Assembly: GCA_023411375.1 (NCBI GenBank)
Contig: JAEYOW010000007.1
Location: 17,898-81,897, forward strand
DNA from: Bacillota bacterium
GTDB lineage: Bacteria; Bacillota; Clostridia; Christensenellales; Aristaeellaceae
DNA length: 64,000 nt
Direction: 5' to 3'
This document shows, in pieces, positions 23,856 through 32,372 of the stretch. The stretch's first letter is position 1, and each line of letters opens with the position of its first letter. The notes below the pieces were generated by a model. It searched no databases and had not been told where the DNA came from. It was given only the letters and a program-made list of their open reading frames with translations. Made by a program: the position numbers and the translations under genes.

Positions 23856-23908
23856 TAAAATGTTAAAAATCATGAAATTGGGAGAAGTTTCTTTTTTCAC
23901 GCCAGGGT

Positions 23909-24796
23909 TTAATCCTTGTCGCCATACCCGAGCGTCCGTAGGTCGTCCATACGGTTGCGCCAGTTCTCGCGTACCTTCACCCAAAGTTGCAAATGCACGT
24001 GAGTACCAAGAAGGGCTTCAATATCCTGCCGCGCCTCCTGGCCGATGCGCTTGAGCATCGCGCCCTGCTTGCCGATGATAATGCCCTTGTGGGCCGCGCG
24101 TTCACAGTAGAGGGTGGCATGAATCTCCATGAGGTTATCGCTCAGGCGGTTCATGGCCATCATCTCCACGCCGACGCCGTGGGGCACCTCCTCTTTCAGA
24201 TGCAAAAGCGCCTTTTCACGGATGAGCTCGCCGCAAATGACGCGCTCAGGCTGGTCCGTAATGGCGTCTGACGGAAAATATTGCGGGCCCTCCGGCAGAT
24301 ATCCCACCAGCAGGCGCTTCAGCTCATCCACCCCGTCGCCCGTTTGGGCGCTGATGGGAATGATATCGTCATACCCGGCGTCGGCAAAGCCGGCGATAAG
24401 GTTTAGCAGGCTTTCCTTCGGCAAAAGATCGATCTTGTTAAGCACCAGCGCCTTTTTGACATTGTGGCGGCTCATGTCCTCCACCACGGCGCGGTCCTGC
24501 TTGCCCACGGCGGTGGCGTCCACCATCACGACAAGCGCGTCGATGCCGTTTAACGCGTCCTTGACGGATTGCATCATATACTCGCCCAGACGGTTGCGCG
24601 GAGTGTGCAAGCCGGGCGTATCCAGAAAAACGATCTGGCTGCCCTCCTGCGTGCTGACGCCCATGATGCGGTTGCGCGTGGTCTGGGGCCGGTTGGAAAC
24701 AATGGCGACCTTTTCGCCTACCATCGCGTTCATCAGGGTGCTTTTTCCAACGTTTGGCCGTCCGATGATGGCGATAAAGCCCGAATGAAAAGACAT
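23909..24796 (-). CDS. era: GTPase Era
   Basis: Ribosome-assembly GTPase binding the 3' end of 16S rRNA. 295 residues. G1 GRPNVGKS (12-19), G2 QTTRNRIMG, G3 DTPG and G4 NKID are all visible. The C-terminal KH domain has IIIGKQGAMLKRIG. The ATG at 24796 follows GGAAGGAG; the open frame reaches far upstream, but that part is a shadow of the ybeY-cdd gene in another phase. Last gene of the yqfC-era cluster, 16 bases after ybeY-cdd. Confidence 0.97.
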   Translation of the reverse strand: MSFHSGFIAIIGRPNVGKSTLMNAMVGEKVAIVSNRPQTTRNRIMGVSTQEGSQIVFLDTPGLHTPRNRLGEYMMQSVKDALNGIDALVVMVDATAVGKQDRAVVEDMSRHNVKKALVLNKIDLLPKESLLNLIAGFADAGYDDIIPISAQTGDGVDELKRLLVGYLPEGPQYFPSDAITDQPERVICGELIREKALLHLKEEVPHGVGVEMMAMNRLSDNLMEIHATLYCERAAHKGIIIGKQGAMLKRIGQEARQDIEALLGTHVHLQLWVKVRENWRNRMDDLRTLGYGDKD

Positions 24797-24812
24797 AGGG
24801 TTTCTCCTTCCG

Positions 24813-25706
24813 TTATGGCAGATCCTTTGGGCCGAAGCCATGGGGCAAAAGCGCAGCCAGCGTGGTTTCATCCACCTCGTTCTCTCCCCAGGTGACGAGC
24901 ACGCGCAGATCGGGCGCAAACTCGTTAAGCACCTGTCTGCACGCGCCGCAGGGATAGGGAGGCGCGCCGCTGGACGCGATGGCGATGGCCGTAAACTCGC
25001 GTTCGCCCTCGCTGACGGCTTTGAAAAGCGCGGTACGCTCCGCACAGTTGCTAAGGCCAAAGCTGGCGTTTTCGACGTTACAGCCCTGGTATACGCGGCC
25101 GTCCGCGCACAGAAGCGCCGCTCCCACGCGGTATTTGCTGTAGGGTGCGTAGCTTTTTTCCGTGGCGAGCCGCGCAAGGGCCAGAAGTTCCTCGTCGGAG
25201 GGCGCCGCGGAAGTTTCCACGCGGGAAATACCGGCCATGTGCAATGCCTTTTCCTCCATTTGCCGCATCTCCTTTTGCTCGGTTGGGTCCATATGGTCGT
25301 AGCCCATCAGGTGGAAAAGCCCGTGGGCGAACAGGTAGCAAAGCTCGCGCTTGACGCTGTGGCCGTATTCGGCCGCCTGCGCTTGGGCATGCTTAAGGGA
25401 AATCAGAATATCGCCCAGCATGCAGGCCTTTAGCTCAGGATCGAACTCGGCGCGCAGCCGTTTTTCGCTGTTGCGGGCTGTTTTGCCCCGCGCGTAATTT
25501 ACGGTGGGAAAGCTGAGCACATCCGTGGCGCGGTCTATGCCGCGGTATTGCGCGTTCATGGCCCGGATATGGCTGTCGTCCGTCATAAGCACGTGCACAG
25601 CGCACGGGATGCGGACAGCCTCAGCCGCCTGGCAGCAATCGGCCACCAGCGCGAACGGCGCTACGGGGATATTTCCAATCTCCTGCTCCCACTCAATTTT
25701 CACAGC
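24813..25706 (-). CDS. ybeY: Fused YbeY endoribonuclease - cytidine deaminase
   Basis: 297 residues in one uninterrupted frame. Residues 1-~160 are YbeY, the zinc RNase for 16S rRNA 3' maturation, with HGLFHLMGYDH at 127-137. Residues ~170-297 are a homotetrameric-type cytidine deaminase with NVENASFGLSNCAER (Cys220, Glu222) and PCGAC (251-255). In Bacillus the order is ybeY, dgkA, cdd, era as separate genes; here dgkA is absent and its neighbours are joined. GTG at 25706 is chosen (GGAGG nine bases upstream); ATG at 25712 abuts that site. It overlaps pgpH by 14 bases. Confidence 0.92.
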   Translation of the reverse strand, partial: AVKIEWEQEIGNIPVAPFALVADCCQAAEAVRIPCAVHVLMTDDSHIRAMNAQYRGIDRATDVLSFPTVNYARGKTARNSEKRLRAEFDPELKACMLGDILISLKHAQAQAAEYGHSVKRELCYLFAHGLFHLMGYDHMDPTEQKEMRQMEEKALHMAGISRVETSAAPSDEELLALARLATEKSYAPYSKYRVGAALLCADGRVYQGCNVENASFGLSNCAERTALFKAVSEGEREFTAIAIASSGAPPYPCGACRQVLNEFAPDLRVLVTWGENEVDETTLAALLPHGFGPKDLP

Positions 25707-28086
25707 CAGCATCCTCCGTATCGCCGGAAACGGCGTTTTCCTGCGGCTTTGCCGGACCGGCTTCCACAACCGCAGGCTGTTGGCTTTGCGTCTGCGCGTC
25801 CACGATCTCCTCGGCGGCGCGTTCCGCGGCGGGCTCATCCAAGTCGATCCGGCGTAGCTCTTTTTCCTCCACAGCGCTTTCCTCGCCCTGTGGGAGCTTG
25901 GCGGTGGTGTGCGCCGCCACGTGCGCGGCGGCGGAAGGGCTGATGGTCGGGTACTCGATACGTTCGTGGAACACGCCGTTTAGCACCGTGGAAAACGCCT
26001 CGCAGATTTTGGAGATATCCTTGAGCGTGATGGGCGCGTTATCCAGCTGGCCGTCGTCCAGCTTGCTGCGTACCAGCCGGGCGATGAATTCCTCGATGGC
26101 CTTGGGCGTGGGGTCGGGCATGCTGCGCACGGCGGCCTCCACCGTGTCCGCCAGCATGATGATGGCGGTCTCCCTGGTATGCGGGCGCTTGCCGTCGTAC
26201 CGGAAATCCGCGATGTCCACCGCCTGCCCATCGGCCTGCTGGAGCGCCTTGTGGTAGAAGTACATTACGGGCGTATCCCCGTGGTGCTCAATGATAACAT
26301 CCTGAATTTCCTGCGGCAGGTGATACTGCTGCGCCATAATCAATCCGTCGCGCGTATGCGCGGTGACGATGGCCGCAGACACATAGGGGTTGGTATGCTC
26401 GTGTGGGTTTTCACCAATCTGGTTTTCCTTGAAATACAGCGGGCGCTTGAGCTTGCCGATATCATGGAAATACGCGCCGGCGCGGGCCAGCAGCGGGTTT
26501 GCGCCGATGGCCTCGGCGGCCGCCTCGGCGAGGTTGGCCACGATAATGCTGTGGTGATAGGTGCCCGACGCCTCAATCAACAGCCTGCGCAACAGCGGAT
26601 GGTTGGGGTTGGAAAGCTCCAGGAGCTTTGCGGGCGTCGCCAGCCGGAAGAACGATTCGATCATCGGATCAAACGCGATGCACAACACCGACGCGATCAG
26701 CGCGCTGCCCGCGCTCCACAGCGCGTTGGTAAACACGTCCGCGACCGATGTGTTGGTCATGAAGCCGATGGTGAGGATGATGACGATGTTGGCTAGCGCC
26801 GTCAGGATGCCGCAAAGCAGCACCTGCTGGCGGTGCGGCTTGCGCCGGATGACGCTTATGGCGAAAATACCGCTGATGAACGAGGTAAACAGGAGATTAA
26901 CCATTTCGGCGCCGTAGGTGCTATCGCCGCCCGCGATCAGCGCGCTGACGAGCACGGACATCGCCAGGCAGCCCGCGATACCGGTGCTGGCGCTGAGAAG
27001 CCCGGTGAGCATCATCACGCCCAGCAGCACAGGCGCCATATAGGCGTGAATAAGCTGGCCCAAAATGCAGATGCCCAGCGTCAGGCACAAAATGAGCATC
27101 AGGATGATCAAGCGTTTGGGACTTTGGAGCGTTATTTCGTCAAACAGCCTAAGCGAGATGATCAGCACGGACATGCTAAGAAGCACCAGCAAAATGCCGC
27201 CCACATACATCATGATATCGACGTTTTCATCATCCAAAAGGCCTAGGCTGCGAAGCATCTCCAGCTGGTTGGCCGTCACGCGTTCGCGCGCGAGCACGAT
27301 GTTCTGGCCCTGCTTGTAGATGACGGGTTCCACGGCGCTGCGGGCCTCGTCGCGCAGCTTTTCGGTGGCCTCCTGATCGATAACCATGTTTGGCTGAATG
27401 ACCTTGCGCAGGATGGGCGTCACCACGTTTTGCAAAAGGTCCATATCGGTTTTGTAACCCATGATCTGCTGTAAATACTGGATGGACTCATTGACGTAAC
27501 CCTCGCGTATGGTGGTGTTGAGGGTGTTTTCAACGGCCGCGGACAGGTTGTCGTACATGTCCAGCATCTGCGCGTCGGTGGCGCGCAGCAGGGTGTTGAG
27601 CTGATAGTCGGCCAGCGTGATTTGCGTCAGCAGCGATTTGGCATATTCCAGCTCCGCCTCGGCAAAGACGTATTTGCCCTGCTTTTCCGGCTCCCCGGGC
27701 GCGTATTGCTCCAACACCTTCCGCCCGTACTGCTGCACGGCGTCCGCCTGCGTGAACACGGAGTTGAGGCTTTGCAAAACCTCGGCCGCAACGCCCTCCT
27801 TAAAAATGTAGCTGGGCTCAACCTGCTTGGCGGCTTCCTCACGCTGGCGCGCGGTGCTGATTTCGTCCACCACGTCCTTGCTGGCGGTAATGGTGGTGTG
27901 CGCGATGTCGCCCACCCTGAGGTCATACCGCTGCGGCGTGATGGCGATTACAAACAGCATGCACAGCACAAGCGTTCCGCATAGCAGCGCGTAAACGCAC
28001 TGCGCCGTGCGGGATCGAAGCGCGTGGCCGATCGGTTCCCAGGAAAGCCGGCGCTTCTTGCGGCTGGGTCGTTTATTTGGCATCAT
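25693..28086 (-). CDS. pgpH: PgpH-type membrane HD phosphohydrolase (c-di-AMP phosphodiesterase)
   Basis: About 797 residues. One N-terminal membrane segment, a long extracytoplasmic 7TMR-HDED domain (~55-300), seven membrane segments (~305-490), then a cytosolic HD domain with FHDIGKLKR (His541, Asp542) and downstream HEHTNPYVSA and IIEHHGD. PgpH hydrolyses c-di-AMP. The Pro/Glu-rich tail is variable. The ATG at 28086 overlaps the phoH end; an earlier in-frame ATG is at 28122. Position matches Bacillus yqfF. Confidence 0.93.
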   Translation of the reverse strand: MMPNKRPSRKKRRLSWEPIGHALRSRTAQCVYALLCGTLVLCMLFVIAITPQRYDLRVGDIAHTTITASKDVVDEISTARQREEAAKQVEPSYIFKEGVAAEVLQSLNSVFTQADAVQQYGRKVLEQYAPGEPEKQGKYVFAEAELEYAKSLLTQITLADYQLNTLLRATDAQMLDMYDNLSAAVENTLNTTIREGYVNESIQYLQQIMGYKTDMDLLQNVVTPILRKVIQPNMVIDQEATEKLRDEARSAVEPVIYKQGQNIVLARERVTANQLEMLRSLGLLDDENVDIMMYVGGILLVLLSMSVLIISLRLFDEITLQSPKRLIILMLILCLTLGICILGQLIHAYMAPVLLGVMMLTGLLSASTGIAGCLAMSVLVSALIAGGDSTYGAEMVNLLFTSFISGIFAISVIRRKPHRQQVLLCGILTALANIVIILTIGFMTNTSVADVFTNALWSAGSALIASVLCIAFDPMIESFFRLATPAKLLELSNPNHPLLRRLLIEASGTYHHSIIVANLAEAAAEAIGANPLLARAGAYFHDIGKLKRPLYFKENQIGENPHEHTNPYVSAAIVTAHTRDGLIMAQQYHLPQEIQDVIIEHHGDTPVMYFYHKALQQADGQAVDIADFRYDGKRPHTRETAIIMLADTVEAAVRSMPDPTPKAIEEFIARLVRSKLDDGQLDNAPITLKDISKICEAFSTVLNGVFHERIEYPTISPSAAAHVAAHTTAKLPQGEESAVEEKELRRIDLDEPAAERAAEEIVDAQTQSQQPAVVEAGPAKPQENAVSGDTEDAGCEN

Positions 28087-29062
28087 TGCCTGCACCCCTT
28101 CGCGAACTTTCGTATGCTTCATAGGCTTTTACAACGGTCTGCACCAGATCGTGCCTGACCACGTCGGACTGACCGAGCCTGATGATGGCGATTTCGGGAA
28201 TGCCCCCAAGCACATCCAGGGCCTGTAAAAGGCCGCTCTGCTTGCCAAAGGGCAGGTCGGTCTGGGTGATGTCTCCGGTTATAACGACGCGGCTGCCCGC
28301 GCCGAAGCGGGTGAGAAACATCTTCATCTGTTCGGGCGTGGTGTTCTGCGCCTCATCCAGAATGATGAAGCTGTCCGAGAGCGTGCGGCCGCGCATGTAG
28401 GCTAGCGGCGCAACCTCCAGCGCGCCGCGTTCCTGCAGGCGCTGGTAGCTTTCCGCGCCCATCATGTCATACAGGGCGTCAAACAGGGGCCGCAGGTAGG
28501 GGTCGACCTTCTGGCTTAAATCGCCGGGCAGGAAGCCCAGCTTTTCGCCCGCCTCCACGGCGGGGCGGGTGAGCACGATGCGCTCAATTTCCTTGTTGCG
28601 AAGCGCCACCACGGCCAGCGCCATGGCAAGATAGGTTTTGCCGGTGCCCGCAGGGCCGACGGCAAAGGTGAGCTCGTGCTCTCGAATGGCCTTTACGTAT
28701 TCGTACTGGCCCAGGGTTTTACAACGGATGGGACGCCCGCGGTGGGTGATGGCAACCACCTCAAAGGCGATATCGTCCAGCTTGTCCAGCCGGTTTTCCT
28801 TGACCAGGCTAAGCGCGTAGCGCAGCGTGGTGCGGTCCACCTGCGCCCGGCGCGCGTGCAGATCCATCAGCTTTTCCACAACGGCGCCCGCCATGGCGGC
28901 GTTCTCATTTTCGCCTGAGATAAACAGCTCGGAACCGCGCACCGTCAGGCTGACGTCCAGCTCGTTTTCAATCATGGGCAGGTTGCGCTCGTTAGCGCCG
29001 AAAAGGGAAAGGTAAGCGTCCATGCTGCTAAGCATGACGCGCTCTTGCGCGATTGCTGTCAA
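28073..29062 (-). CDS. phoH: PhoH-like ATPase
   Basis: 329 residues. Walker A GPAGTGKT at 136-143 and Walker B IILDEAQNTT; VVITGDITQTDLP is a family motif. An N-terminal KH-like extension precedes the ATPase. PhoH/YbeZ proteins act with YbeY in RNA metabolism, and ybeY lies two genes downstream. The TTG at 29062 is taken because GGAGG lies nine bases ahead; an ATG nearby at 29070 meets an early stop. Confidence 0.92.
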   Translation of the reverse strand: MTAIAQERVMLSSMDAYLSLFGANERNLPMIENELDVSLTVRGSELFISGENENAAMAGAVVEKLMDLHARRAQVDRTTLRYALSLVKENRLDKLDDIAFEVVAITHRGRPIRCKTLGQYEYVKAIREHELTFAVGPAGTGKTYLAMALAVVALRNKEIERIVLTRPAVEAGEKLGFLPGDLSQKVDPYLRPLFDALYDMMGAESYQRLQERGALEVAPLAYMRGRTLSDSFIILDEAQNTTPEQMKMFLTRFGAGSRVVITGDITQTDLPFGKQSGLLQALDVLGGIPEIAIIRLGQSDVVRHDLVQTVVKAYEAYESSRRGAGNDAK

Positions 29063-29078
29063 AAAAGCATGCCTCCGA

Positions 29079-30242
29079 TCACGGCGGCGGTCCGCCGCCG
29101 ATATCCATCAGCCACTCCGCGGTGGCGGTAGCGGCCAACGTATCACCTTCTATCATACAATAATCTACCCATTTGTCAATGATCTCATATCCATGCAAAG
29201 CGGTTTTCAACCGCTGCAACGCCGCGTCGCCGGCTTCGCGGCGCACCTCGCTTTGGTCGCGCGGGGTATACTGCATGCTTACCTCTCGTTGGACAACTTC
29301 CTTTTGATAAACGGGGAAAAAGCTGCCCACCACGGGAATCAGCCGTACATAGGTGTTGTAAGCCAGAAAATCCGGGGATTCCAGCGCCGCGGGCAGGCTG
29401 AGCCAAGGCGTGCACAGCTGCGTGCGCGCAAGCTCACGCCCGGTTTCTTCGCTTTGAATGTCAAAAAGCGGCATTTGAACCGTATGGGAGCGCCAGCAGC
29501 GCGCCATCACCACTCCGCGCGCCTGGACGGGCGTGAGCTGCTCGTCGCGCGCGCGTTCCACGCCGCTGATTAAAACCTGCCCCTTGCGAACGATATCGCC
29601 GGTCCTGACCTGCGCCGTGCCGGAAAAAACCTGTACCGATTGCACAATGCCGTCGCGCGCCGCCACCACGTCTCCGGGTCCGGCGGAGGGAAGGCCGGGC
29701 ATCGGAACGCCCTGCGCAACGTCCACCACGAGGGTAATATTATAGACGTAGACATGGAACCACGCGATAGCCGGGTAGCGGCGCGTCAACTTCCGTTCCA
29801 GAGCATCGGCGTCCACGCTGTGCTTCGCCGTGGCGGCTCCGATGCCTTCCTGCGCAAGGAAGGCGGCGATATCCGCGCGGTACGCGCCGGCATTATGTAT
29901 TTCGATCCGCCAAACAAATTGCAGCAGCGCGACCACCATGATAAGGCTTAACAGCAGGCCGATGGGAATGCCGGGCCTGGCGCGCAGCGAAGCCAAAAAG
30001 GCGGAAAACCGCAAAGGCTGCGCGCCCGTCAGCCGCCAGCCCTTCTCCTCCGCAATTTGACGGATAGCGGTAAGGTCGGAAGAGTAACACTCGCACACCA
30101 GCGTCCGGTGATTGGCGCGCCGGACGGAAACAAGCGGCACGCCGCTCTTTTGCATGGTGTTCATAAAGCGCTCCAGATTAAGCCCCGACAGGGTAAAGCG
30201 GTGGGTTAACAACGGGAGGCGGAGGGCTTTCACGGGCGTCAT
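29079..30242 (-). CDS. yqfD: Sporulation protein YqfD
   Basis: 387 residues. A cytosolic N-terminal part, one membrane segment near 96-115 (GLLLSLIMVVALLQFVW), then an extracytoplasmic domain with DGIVQSVQVFSGTAQVRTGD, as in YqfD. The gene is sigma-E controlled in Bacillus and needed for normal sporulation; the biochemical role is unknown. Its ATG overlaps the yqfC stop (ATGA). Confidence 0.9.
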   Translation of the reverse strand: MTPVKALRLPLLTHRFTLSGLNLERFMNTMQKSGVPLVSVRRANHRTLVCECYSSDLTAIRQIAEEKGWRLTGAQPLRFSAFLASLRARPGIPIGLLLSLIMVVALLQFVWRIEIHNAGAYRADIAAFLAQEGIGAATAKHSVDADALERKLTRRYPAIAWFHVYVYNITLVVDVAQGVPMPGLPSAGPGDVVAARDGIVQSVQVFSGTAQVRTGDIVRKGQVLISGVERARDEQLTPVQARGVVMARCWRSHTVQMPLFDIQSEETGRELARTQLCTPWLSLPAALESPDFLAYNTYVRLIPVVGSFFPVYQKEVVQREVSMQYTPRDQSEVRREAGDAALQRLKTALHGYEIIDKWVDYCMIEGDTLAATATAEWLMDIGGGPPP

Positions 30243-30499
30243 CCTTTCGGGCGGTAGGATAGCTTTTCAATCTTGCCAAAGACCACCAGCCCGTCCCGGT
30301 CGTAACGGGAAAGGGAGAGCTTCTGCCCGGTGATGACGAGATGGCCGCAAAGCGTCTTGAGTACGATCTCCGTCTCGGTACAGGCATAAATGCCCTGATG
30401 CTGCTCCACGATCAGCTTTTCGTCGCCCAGCAGGACGGATCGGGGCCAGCCAAAGACCAGTTCCTGCGGAATATCCGCGCGTTTGAGGCGTTCCAGCAT
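30239..30499 (-). CDS. yqfC: Sporulation protein YqfC
   Basis: 86 residues, beginning MLERLKRADIPQEL. The central sequence (LIVEQHQGIYACTETEIVLKT, read as a beta-rich domain) matches YqfC-like proteins found with YqfD in spore formers. GGGGAGG lies 7 bases ahead of the ATG at 30499; the longer frame to 30592 has no family sequence. First gene of the yqfC-era cluster; no clear promoter was found ahead of it. Confidence 0.85.
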   Translation of the reverse strand: MLERLKRADIPQELVFGWPRSVLLGDEKLIVEQHQGIYACTETEIVLKTLCGHLVITGQKLSLSRYDRDGLVVFGKIEKLSYRPKG

Positions 30500-30633
30500 G
30501 CCATGGCCTCCCCTAAAAAGCGTTTTGGGAAAGGGTATGCAAAAGGCGCGCGGCGCATGAATGGAACCGGGCGGACTCAAGCGGCGGCACAATGGAAATC
30601 CAGCTTTAGCAGGATCAGGGCTGGAAAAACGGC

Positions 30634-30661
30634 TTGCATTCGCGCGAAAAATCCGTATAAT
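30634..30661 (+). promoter_or_regulatory. Sigma-A-like promoter of the symporter gene
   Basis: TTGCAT (30634-30639), a 16-base spacer and TATAAT (30656-30661) lie 66 bases ahead of the GTG start at 30727. Confidence 0.72.
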
Positions 30662-30726
30662 AGGTGGCAGTAGTTGTCCCCGCGCTGGGGACGCGTAGGA
30701 TTGTAGGATGGAAGGCGGGAACCCCT

Positions 30727-32244
30727 GTGAAGTTATGTATTCTGGTAGCTTATGTGTTGATGATGGTCATCGTGATCGCCGTGACGGCGAAAAAAAACTT
30801 GTCTCTGAACGAATTTTTGCTTGGCGGGCGTAACGTGGGGCCTTGGTTGAGCGCGTTAAGCTACGGCGCCAGCTACTTCAGCGCCGTAATCATCGTTGGC
30901 TACGCCGGCTCCACGGGATGGACGGCGGGGCTTAGCGCCGTATGGTGCGGCATCGGCAACGCGCTGATTGGAAGCCTGCTGGCCTGGTCGTTGCTGGCAA
31001 AGCCGACGCGGCTGATGGGCGAACGGTTACAGGTGGCGACCCTGCCCGGCTTTTTTGAAAAGCGGTACGACAGCCGGCTGCTCAAGGTGCTGGCAAGCCT
31101 GATTATCTTTGTGTTTTTGCTGCCATACTCGGCCAGCGTGTACAAGGGGCTTGGCAACATGTTCCGTCAGGCCTTTGGCTTTGACTATACTTGGTGCGTG
31201 ATCGGCATCGCGCTGCTCTCGGCGGTGTACCTGTTTGCGGGCGGCTATAAGGCGACCGCGATTACGGACTTTATTCAGGGCATTATCATGCTGGTGGGCA
31301 TCGCCGCGATTGTGTGCTACATTGTCAGGGCCGCCGGCGGACTGACGGAGGGGCTGGCGTTGCTGGGCACGGACGCCGTTGGCGGCGCAGGCATGAACAC
31401 GCTGCTGCCCCCGGCCGGAAAAACCTCCTGGCTGCTGAGCAACGTGCTGCTGACCTCGCTGGGCGTGCTGGGCATGCCTCAGATGATACACAAATTTTTC
31501 GCCATCAAGGACGCGGCCAGCGTCCGGCGCGCGACGGTCATTTCAACCTCGTTTGCGCTGGTGGTGGCGGGCGGCGCGTATTTTGCGGGCAGCTTCGGCC
31601 GCGTGGTACTCGCCAAAATCACCGCGCCGGGCGGCGCGGGCACGCTTGCGGATATGGTCAACAGCGGCGCGATGCCTATGGATCAGATCATGCCCGCGAT
31701 GCTGACGGACCAGCAGGTTGTCGGCATTCCGGACGCGCTGCTGGGGCTGTTTGTGGTGCTGCTGCTATCCGCGAGTATCTCCACGCTGACCTCGCTGGTG
31801 CTGTCTTCCGCGTCGGTGATTACGCTCGATTTGGTTGGCACGCTGATACCGCTCAAGCAAAAGGCCTCGACGCTATTGATGCGGACATTGTGTTTTGTGT
31901 TTGTGGGGTTGTCGCTTGTGATCAACTTCCTGATGCAGGATACGCCCATCGTATCGCTCATGTCGCTTTCGTGGGGCACCATTGCGGGCGCGTTTCTGGC
32001 CCCCTTCCTTTACGGGCTGCTGTGGCGTGGGGTGACCAAGGCGGGCGCGTTTGCGGGCGTGATCGGCGGGGCGCTGATTTCGTTGCTGCCGCCGCTGCTG
32101 ACCGGAGACATGGGCCTCGCGCCCATGAGCGGCGCGGCCGCGATGCTGTGCGGGCTGGTGATCGTGCCCGTGGCGAGCGCGCTTACCAGAGGCGCGGCAT
32201 ACAGCGCCGAGCATGTGGAGGCGGTGTTCGGGACGCGGGGATGA
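30727..32244 (+). CDS. Sodium:solute symporter (SSS family)
   Basis: About 505 residues with some 13 hydrophobic segments. The N-terminus (FLLGGRNVGPWLSALSYGAS) and the TDFIQGIIM motif near residue 195 are typical of the SSS family, which includes proline, pantothenate and sugar carriers. Substrate cannot be read from sequence. The GTG at 30727 is preceded by GGAAGGCGGG; the frame back to 30664 lies across the promoter. A single-gene unit with its own terminator. Confidence 0.88.
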   Translation: MKLCILVAYVLMMVIVIAVTAKKNLSLNEFLLGGRNVGPWLSALSYGASYFSAVIIVGYAGSTGWTAGLSAVWCGIGNALIGSLLAWSLLAKPTRLMGERLQVATLPGFFEKRYDSRLLKVLASLIIFVFLLPYSASVYKGLGNMFRQAFGFDYTWCVIGIALLSAVYLFAGGYKATAITDFIQGIIMLVGIAAIVCYIVRAAGGLTEGLALLGTDAVGGAGMNTLLPPAGKTSWLLSNVLLTSLGVLGMPQMIHKFFAIKDAASVRRATVISTSFALVVAGGAYFAGSFGRVVLAKITAPGGAGTLADMVNSGAMPMDQIMPAMLTDQQVVGIPDALLGLFVVLLLSASISTLTSLVLSSASVITLDLVGTLIPLKQKASTLLMRTLCFVFVGLSLVINFLMQDTPIVSLMSLSWGTIAGAFLAPFLYGLLWRGVTKAGAFAGVIGGALISLLPPLLTGDMGLAPMSGAAAMLCGLVIVPVASALTRGAAYSAEHVEAVFGTRG

Positions 32245-32294
32245 GCAAAGCGTCCGACTGGATGCGCTGGCTTTTCCAGGTATATCATTATTTT

Positions 32295-32343
32295 GAGGCC
32301 GTCGCTGGTTATCCTAATCGGCGACGACCTCATTTTATTTTTT
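32295..32343 (+). terminator. Terminator after the symporter gene
   Basis: gaggccgtcgctg (32295-32307) pairs with cggcgacgacctc (32319-32331) with one mismatch and one G-T pair, followed by ATTTTATTTTTTG. Confidence 0.88.
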
Positions 32344-32372
32344 GAACCAACATCACATATATCCCTGGGGAA

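Noticed and set aside
24797..25177. Long N-terminal extension of Era
   Set aside because: The extra sequence is another phase of the ybeY-cdd gene, and a good ribosome site precedes ATG 24796.
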